Assembly: GCF_009827445.1 (NCBI RefSeq)
Contig: NZ_WTYI01000001.1
Span: forward strand, 1,750,381-1,814,380
From: Qipengyuania aquimaris
GTDB lineage: Bacteria; Pseudomonadota; Alphaproteobacteria; Sphingomonadales; Sphingomonadaceae
Reading direction: 5' to 3'
DNA length: 64,000 bases
Shown: positions 59,135-64,000 of the stretch, in pieces
Numbering within the stretch: position 1 is the first letter of the stretch
Layout of the letters: each line of letters begins with the position of its first letter
Notes under the pieces: generated by a model
Seen by the model: the letters and a program-made list of their open reading frames with translations, nothing else
Database searches by the model: none
What the model was told of the DNA's origin: nothing
Translations under genes and position numbers: made by a program

Positions 59135-59863
59135 ATGGCAAGTTTCGGCGTAATCGGCAGCAAGGGTGTGATGGGCGAGGCGCTTAGGCGCGTCATCGAG
59201 GCATCGGGCCACAACTATGCGGGCGGGATCGGCAAGGGCGGCGATCCGGCGGCGCTTGCCGATGCGTGCGATGCGCTGATCGACTTTTCCGCACCCGGCG
59301 CGCTTGCCGCCAATCTCCACGCCGCCGTTGGCGCAGGCGTGCCCATCGTGATCGGCACCACCGGCCTCGAACAGTCGCATCACGATGCGATCGACGAGGC
59401 CGCCCGCGCGACAGCGGTCTTGCAGACCGGCAACACCTCGCTCGGCGTCACCCTGCTGGCACACCTGGTGCGCGAGGCGGCAGAGCGCCTTGGCGACGAC
59501 TGGGATATCGAGATCGTCGAGATGCACCACCGCCGCAAGGTGGATGCACCTTCCGGCACTGCCCTGCTGCTGGGCGAAGCTGCGGCCACGGGACGCGGGA
59601 TCGATCTTGCCGACAACCGCGAAAGCGGGCGCGACGGACAGACCGGCGCACGCGCTCGCGGTGCCATCGGCTTTGCCGCCCTGCGCGGAGGGACCGTTGC
59701 CGGCGAACACAGCGTCATCCTTGCCGGAGAGCAGGAGCGCCTGACGCTGTCGCACAGCGCCGAGAACCGCGAGATATTCGCGCGCGGCGCGGTGAAGGCC
59801 GCCGAATGGCTGCTGTCGCGCGAGGCCGGGCGTTACACGATGGAGGAGGTCCTCGGCCTCTGA
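59135..59863 (+). CDS. dapB: 4-hydroxy-tetrahydrodipicolinate reductase
   Basis: The product has 242 residues from ATG 59135, five bases after AAGGAGG. The Rossmann motif is GVIGSKGVMGEALR. EIVEMHHRRKVDAPSGTALLLG carries the catalytic His and Lys and the substrate-binding PSGTA. IGTTGLEQSHHDAI is also conserved. It makes tetrahydrodipicolinate with NAD(P)H in the diaminopimelate/lysine pathway. DapE, a later step, is encoded at the right edge on the other strand. The ion channel gene follows after four bases. Confidence 0.95.
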   Translation: MASFGVIGSKGVMGEALRRVIEASGHNYAGGIGKGGDPAALADACDALIDFSAPGALAANLHAAVGAGVPIVIGTTGLEQSHHDAIDEAARATAVLQTGNTSLGVTLLAHLVREAAERLGDDWDIEIVEMHHRRKVDAPSGTALLLGEAAATGRGIDLADNRESGRDGQTGARARGAIGFAALRGGTVAGEHSVILAGEQERLTLSHSAENREIFARGAVKAAEWLLSREAGRYTMEEVLGL

Positions 59864-59867
59864 CACC

Positions 59868-60692
59868 ATGAACCTGCGGCAGTTCCTCTACCACCAGCTT
59901 CACATCGGCGCGAAGACCGATGGCCGCCTGACGCTGCTGAACATCGTGCTGGTCTGGGTGATCATCGCCGCCGTCGTCACCGCGATCATGTCCACCGAAG
60001 TCGAGTTCGACCGCCAGTGGCACGACGAAATCCTGATGGCAGAGCTTGTTTTCGGGACCGTCTTTCTCGCCGAATATGCGGCGCGTATCTATGCCGCGCC
60101 GGAACATCCCGGCCCCGGTTCGGCCCTGTCCAAACGGCTGCGCTTCATGCTCTCGCCGCTCGGCGTGATCGACCTTTTGGTCATCCTCGTGACCTTCGCC
60201 CCATTCTTTATCGCCAACGCCGCAGCCCTGCGCGTCGTGCGCCTGCTCAGGGTCATCTCGATCATGAAGTTCGGCCGCTTTACCGCTGCGACGAAGGAAA
60301 TGGCGATGGCCATCCGCGAGCGCAGCTATGACCTGCTCGTCTGCATCGCTTTCGCTTTCGTGTTCCTGCTTGCCGGGGCCAGCGCGCTCTACTGGATCGA
60401 AGGCGAATTGCAGCCCGAAGCTTTCGGCAGCATCCCGCGCGCGCTGTGGTGGGCGGTCATCACCTTCACGACCGTCGGCTATGGCGATGCCTATCCCATA
60501 ACCTCGGCGGGGCGTGTCGTCGGATCGATGGTGGCGATTACCGGCGTCCTGCTGGTGGCATTACCGACCGGTATCGTCGCTGCAGCCTTTAGCGACGCTA
60601 TGCAGCACCGCCGTGAAGAGATCGAAAAGGCGATCGAGGAAGCCCGTGAAAAGGGCGAGCTCGACGACAAAGACACCCGCGAGGATACGTGA
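59868..60692 (+). CDS. Voltage-gated-type potassium channel
   Basis: The product has 274 residues and six transmembrane helices. The fourth helix has Arg at every third position (LRVVRLLRVISIMKFGRF), the voltage-sensor pattern. The selectivity filter is TTVGYGDAYP, the potassium-channel form. A charged C-terminal coiled coil (MQHRREEIEKAIEEAREKGE) probably drives tetramer assembly. The layout matches KvAP-like bacterial channels. It overlaps nth by four bases, so the two are co-transcribed. The call is structural; selectivity has not been shown. Confidence 0.9.
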   Translation: MNLRQFLYHQLHIGAKTDGRLTLLNIVLVWVIIAAVVTAIMSTEVEFDRQWHDEILMAELVFGTVFLAEYAARIYAAPEHPGPGSALSKRLRFMLSPLGVIDLLVILVTFAPFFIANAAALRVVRLLRVISIMKFGRFTAATKEMAMAIRERSYDLLVCIAFAFVFLLAGASALYWIEGELQPEAFGSIPRALWWAVITFTTVGYGDAYPITSAGRVVGSMVAITGVLLVALPTGIVAAAFSDAMQHRREEIEKAIEEAREKGELDDKDTREDT

Positions 60693-61351
60693 CCAAGGAC
60701 CAGATTTTCGAATTCTTCCGCCGCCTGGCGGAAGACAATCCCTCGCCCGAGACCGAGCTTGAATACGGCAATTGCTACCAGCTGGTGGTGGCCGTGGCCC
60801 TGTCTGCGCAGGCGACCGATGTCGGCGTGAACAAGGCCACCCGCGCCCTGTTTCGCGAGGTCGAGACGCCGCAGCAGATGCTGGAGCTGGGCGAAGAAGG
60901 CCTGAAAGAGCACATCAAGACGATCGGCCTGTTCAATTCCAAGGCGAAGAACGTCATCCTGCTCTCGCAATTGCTGGTCGACGAATATGGCTGCGAGGTG
61001 CCGGACACGCGCGATGACCTCGTCCGGCTACCCGGCGTGGGCCGCAAGACCGCGAACGTCGTGCTCAATTGCTGGTTCGGGCAGGAAACCTTCGCGGTCG
61101 ACACGCACATCCTGCGCGTTGGCAACCGCACCGGGCTGGCAAAAGGCAAGACACCCGAACAGGTCGAGGCCAAACTTGAAAAGCGCGTGCCACAACCCTT
61201 CCGCCTCGGCGCGCATCACTGGCTGATCCTGCACGGACGCTATGTCTGCAAGGCGCGCACTCCGGAGTGCTGGCGGTGCAAGGTGGCGGATCTGTGCAGC
61301 TACCGGAAGAAGGTTCTGGAGAAGCCGAAGGGGCGTTCGGCGAAGGCCTAA
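60689..61351 (+). CDS. nth: Endonuclease III
   Basis: The product has 220 residues from GTG 60689. The helix-hairpin-helix motif LPGVGRKTANVVL holds the catalytic Lys, and the catalytic Asp lies in FAVDTHILRVGNR. The [4Fe-4S] cluster motif is CKARTPECWRCKVADLC, exactly Cys-x6-Cys-x2-Cys-x5-Cys. It is a DNA glycosylase/AP lyase for oxidised pyrimidines. Coupling to a channel gene is odd functionally but the overlap is only four bases. Confidence 0.96.
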   Translation: MTKDQIFEFFRRLAEDNPSPETELEYGNCYQLVVAVALSAQATDVGVNKATRALFREVETPQQMLELGEEGLKEHIKTIGLFNSKAKNVILLSQLLVDEYGCEVPDTRDDLVRLPGVGRKTANVVLNCWFGQETFAVDTHILRVGNRTGLAKGKTPEQVEAKLEKRVPQPFRLGAHHWLILHGRYVCKARTPECWRCKVADLCSYRKKVLEKPKGRSAKA

Positions 61352-61419
61352 CCGCCCGGCGATTTGCCATAATCCCGTTTGAAGCGCATCATCGGCAGCC
61401 TCGACAGGGAGGTTTCCGC

Positions 61420-61863
61420 ATGAACAAGCAAGCCACGTCAGCAATGCTCGCTCTATTTGTCGGGGCTGGCCTGAGCACGCCCGCCGCAGCACAGGTTGCG
61501 GCCGAAGAGGCCATGATTCTGTCGGGCGCCTCCGGGCAGGGTTCCGCGCAACGAGCCTTGAGCGATTCCATTACCGGAAGCGTGAACTCCGCTGCCCAAG
61601 CCCTGCGCGCGGCCAATTCGGCAAGCTCTGCCGGGACTGGCCCAAGCTCGGGCAGCAATAGCGCCGGCTACGCAGGTTCGATCCCTGAAGGCGATCCGCT
61701 CGAAAATACCGATGCCAAGGCCTATCAGGTGCAGGGCGGCGCACGCATCAAGGTCAGCGGAAGCTTCCGCCCGTCGCAATCCACCAGTTGCGAGCAAAAT
61801 TGCGATCCCGAAGCGGCTGAGACCCAAACGACGCCCGACGCAGCAGCCGAGCAGCCTGAATAA
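61420..61863 (+). CDS. Hypothetical secreted protein
   Basis: The product has 147 residues from ATG 61420, preceded by AGGGAGG. A signal peptide ends near PAAAQVAAEE. The mature part is Ser/Ala/Gly-rich and low complexity (about 55-95). A short segment AYQVQGGARIKVSGSF and a Cys-x3-Cys pair (SCEQNCDPE) follow, then an acidic, Thr- and Gln-rich tail. I do not recognise a family. The two cysteines could form a disulfide in the periplasm. Confidence 0.75.
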   Translation: MNKQATSAMLALFVGAGLSTPAAAQVAAEEAMILSGASGQGSAQRALSDSITGSVNSAAQALRAANSASSAGTGPSSGSNSAGYAGSIPEGDPLENTDAKAYQVQGGARIKVSGSFRPSQSTSCEQNCDPEAAETQTTPDAAAEQPE

Positions 61864-61867
61864 AACC

Positions 61868-63106
61868 TCAGACGTCGTCCGCCGAGACCATCTCGGCCTT
61901 GTCGATCTCGCCCGTCATCACTGCCACGGTCGTCGCCACGGCAGCATCGCCGCTGACGTTGGTCGTGGTGCGCATCATGTCCATGATCCGGTCAACACCG
62001 GCCACGAAGGCGATGGTTTCCAACGGCACGCCGACAGCGCCGAAGACCAGCGCCATCATGATGAGGCCTGCGCCCGGGATACCCGCCGCGCCGACTGCGC
62101 CGAGCGTCGCCAGGATCGAGATCAGGAAATAGTCGCCCCATGACAGGTCGACCCCGAAGATCTGTGCGCCGAACAGCGTGGCAAGGCCCAGATACATCGC
62201 AGTGCCGTTCATGTTGATTGTCGCGCCGAGGCTGATCACGAAGGCGGCGACCGAGTTCGATACGCCCAGATTGCGCTCTGCACAGCGCAGCGTCACCGGC
62301 AGCGTGGCGTTGGAGGAAGCGGTCGAATAGCTCACCGCCATCGCGTCCACGATGCCGCGGAAGAAGTCGCGCACCGGCAGCTTGGCGAGGAATTTGATCA
62401 TGCTGCCGTAGATCAGGCCGATGATCAGCAGGCAGCCGAGGTAGTTGAGACCCACCAGCTTGGCGAGGCTGACCAGCGCATCGAGGCCGAGCGTGCCCGC
62501 CACCCAGGCCATCAGCGCGAAAACGCCGAAGGGGGTCAGTTCCATCACGATCATCGTGACCTTCTGCATGACCACTGCGCCGCTATCGAAGATTTTCTGG
62601 ACCGGCTCGCCGTCTTTGCCCGCCATCAATATGCCGATGCCGATCAGGAGCGAGAAGACGATCAGCGGGAGCACCGCGACGTCGGCCATGACCTGCACCG
62701 GGCTTTCGGGCACGATGGACAGGATCATGTCGACCGCCGTCGTCACGTTCGGCACCGGCGTCTCGCCGCGCGCGATGGCACTGGTGTCAACGCCCGCACC
62801 GGGCTTTATCAAAGTGCCCAGCGCCAGGCCGAGCCAGACCGCGATCTGGCCGGTCACGACGAAGAGCAGCATGGCCCTGCCGCCGACTGCGCCCAGTTTC
62901 CTGAGGTCGCCGATGGCAGCGACACCGGCCACCAGGCTGAAGAAGATCAGCGGCACGACCAGCATCTTGATCGACTTGATGAAGAAGTCGCCGATCCACT
63001 TGATGCTTTCCGCATCCGGACCCCAGCTATAGCCGGTCAGCACGCCCAGGATCAGGGCGGTCAGCACGCGCTGCCAAAGCGGAATTTCGAACCAGACCTT
63101 CAGCAT
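61868..63106 (-). CDS. Dicarboxylate/amino acid:cation symporter (DAACS)
   Basis: The product has 412 residues and eight hydrophobic helices plus re-entrant loops. The substrate-binding serine-rich loop is VSYSTASSNATLPVTL and the helix 7 motif is GATINMNGTAMY. VDRIMDMMRTTTNVSGDAA completes the GltP/DctA signature. It imports C4-dicarboxylates, glutamate or aspartate with H+ or Na+. GltP-like and DctA-like substrates cannot be separated here. It ends four bases from the convergent hypothetical gene. Confidence 0.92.
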   Translation of the reverse strand: MLKVWFEIPLWQRVLTALILGVLTGYSWGPDAESIKWIGDFFIKSIKMLVVPLIFFSLVAGVAAIGDLRKLGAVGGRAMLLFVVTGQIAVWLGLALGTLIKPGAGVDTSAIARGETPVPNVTTAVDMILSIVPESPVQVMADVAVLPLIVFSLLIGIGILMAGKDGEPVQKIFDSGAVVMQKVTMIVMELTPFGVFALMAWVAGTLGLDALVSLAKLVGLNYLGCLLIIGLIYGSMIKFLAKLPVRDFFRGIVDAMAVSYSTASSNATLPVTLRCAERNLGVSNSVAAFVISLGATINMNGTAMYLGLATLFGAQIFGVDLSWGDYFLISILATLGAVGAAGIPGAGLIMMALVFGAVGVPLETIAFVAGVDRIMDMMRTTTNVSGDAAVATTVAVMTGEIDKAEMVSADDV

Positions 63107-63144
63107 TCTTATCCCCTCTCGTCCCGGTCTTCGTGCCGGTGTGT

Positions 63145-64000
63145 CTAACCCAGCGCGTCTTTCGCAATCGCTGTATAGATGCGGCTTAGCGTGGAAAGGT
63201 CCTCAATGGCCACAGCCTCATTACTCTTGTGCATGGTCGCGTTGACGAGGCCGAACTCGATCACCGGGCAAACCGCCCGCAGGAAGCGGGCATCCGAAGT
63301 GCCGCCCGTCGTCGAAGGTTCGGGGTCGATCCCCGTCTCCGCCTTGACGGCACGGGCGATCACGTCGCTGAACTCGCCGGGCGGGGTCAGGAAGGGTTCG
63401 CCCGAAATGATGGGCTTCGCCACGCCCCCGTGCTTTTCCGCAATCGCGCCGACAAGTTCAGACAGCGAAGCTCCGGAATGTTCGTCGTTAAAGCGGATCG
63501 AGATACGCGCCTCGGCTTTGGCCGGAATGACGTTGTGCGCCATGTTTCCGACTTCGAGATCGGTGATTTCCAGGTTCGACGCCTGGAACCAGTCGTTCCC
63601 TTGATCGAGGACGAGCGCGTCCAATTCCGCCAGCATGGCGACCAGCTTGGGGATCGGGTTATCCGCCAGGTGCGGATAGGCGACGTGGCCCTGCGTGCCC
63701 TCGACCTCGAGCCAGATATTGACCGAGCCGCGCCGTCCGATCTTCATCATGTCGCCCAGGCGATTGACGCTGGTTGGCTCTCCGACGAGGCACAGGTCGG
63801 GCTGGTGTCCGTGTTCGCCCATATATTCGATCAGCGCGCGGGTGCCGTGAAGGGCCGGGCCCTCTTCGTCACCGGTGATGATGAAGCTGATCGTGCCGGC
63901 ATCGGCCGGAACATGGGCGACCGCGTCCACCATGCAGGCGATAGCGCCCTTCATGTCGACCGCGCCGCGGCCATAAAGCAGCTCTCCGCGCACTTCCGGC
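63145..64000 (-). CDS. dapE: Succinyl-diaminopimelate desuccinylase (partial, N-terminus missing)
   Basis: The 5' end is cut off at the window edge; about 285 residues are visible. GRGAVDMKGAIACMVDAV contains a zinc Asp, FIITGDEEGPALHGT the Glu-Glu pair with the catalytic base, and FLTPPGEFSDVI and DARFLRAVCPVIEFG are typical of DapE. The next upstream zinc His motif lies outside the window. It hydrolyses N-succinyl-LL-diaminopimelate in lysine and peptidoglycan synthesis, completing a pathway with DapB at 59 kb. Confidence 0.92.
   Translation of the reverse strand, partial: PEVRGELLYGRGAVDMKGAIACMVDAVAHVPADAGTISFIITGDEEGPALHGTRALIEYMGEHGHQPDLCLVGEPTSVNRLGDMMKIGRRGSVNIWLEVEGTQGHVAYPHLADNPIPKLVAMLAELDALVLDQGNDWFQASNLEITDLEVGNMAHNVIPAKAEARISIRFNDEHSGASLSELVGAIAEKHGGVAKPIISGEPFLTPPGEFSDVIARAVKAETGIDPEPSTTGGTSDARFLRAVCPVIEFGLVNATMHKSNEAVAIEDLSTLSRIYTAIAKDALG

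Overview
The window is 64 kb of GC-rich chromosomal DNA with closely packed genes. It looks like an alphaproteobacterium of the order Sphingomonadales, probably Erythrobacteraceae. That placement is inferred from gene content: a heme oxygenase/bacteriophytochrome pair fused to an HWE kinase, two large TonB-dependent receptors, dnaA downstream of rpsT with no dnaN beside it, a DUF1674 (SdhAF4) gene, and frequent GTG/TTG starts with ATGA overlaps. I see no insertion sequence, prophage, CRISPR array or rRNA. There is one tRNA, tRNA-Lys(UUU).

Layout. 1-9.8 kb: the end of a fatty-acyl-AMP ligase, a telA/xpaC-like/PHA-system operon, heme oxygenase plus bacteriophytochrome, a TonB-like protein and a MASE1 hybrid kinase. 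9.8-16.4 kb: a TonB-dependent receptor, a 2-oxoglutarate oxygenase, a nucleoside transporter, a queuosine-precursor transporter and a DUF421 protein. 16.4-23.1 kb: a radical SAM protein, a MerA-like flavoprotein, a sugar-nucleotide-type epimerase, two glycosyltransferases of the rSAM/selenodomain-associated families, and manC-manA. This group looks like an uncharacterised glycoconjugate or small-molecule pathway. 23.2-28.3 kb: a five-gene molybdenum hydroxylase operon resembling E. coli PaoABC with its maturation factors. 28.3-34 kb: an MFS transporter, a second TonB receptor and a regulator with two TetR domains.

34-48.8 kb: tRNA-Lys, a WcaF-like acetyltransferase, a four-gene operon ending in folK, msrA, an A+T-richer accessory membrane gene, an RsmB-type methyltransferase, sdhAF4, a P450, ferrochelatase, an orphan Tat-exported isoquinoline-oxidoreductase-type subunit, mrp and hflKC. 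48.9-64 kb: an HtrA protease, a class A penicillin-binding protein, msrB, rpsT, dnaA, a DUF983 protein, a ThiF/MoeB protein, an exported amidohydrolase, a CobB-type sirtuin, dapB, a voltage-gated-type channel, nth, a secreted small protein, a dicarboxylate symporter and the 3' part of dapE.

Functional links. Heme made by HemH could feed HemO, whose biliverdin is the expected chromophore of the adjacent phytochrome. ManC and ManA feed GDP-mannose to glycosyltransfer. XdhC and the MocA-like protein mature the Mo hydroxylase. MsrA and MsrB, HtrA and HflKC form a protein-quality group. DapB and DapE belong to the lysine/peptidoglycan pathway, as does PBP1A downstream.
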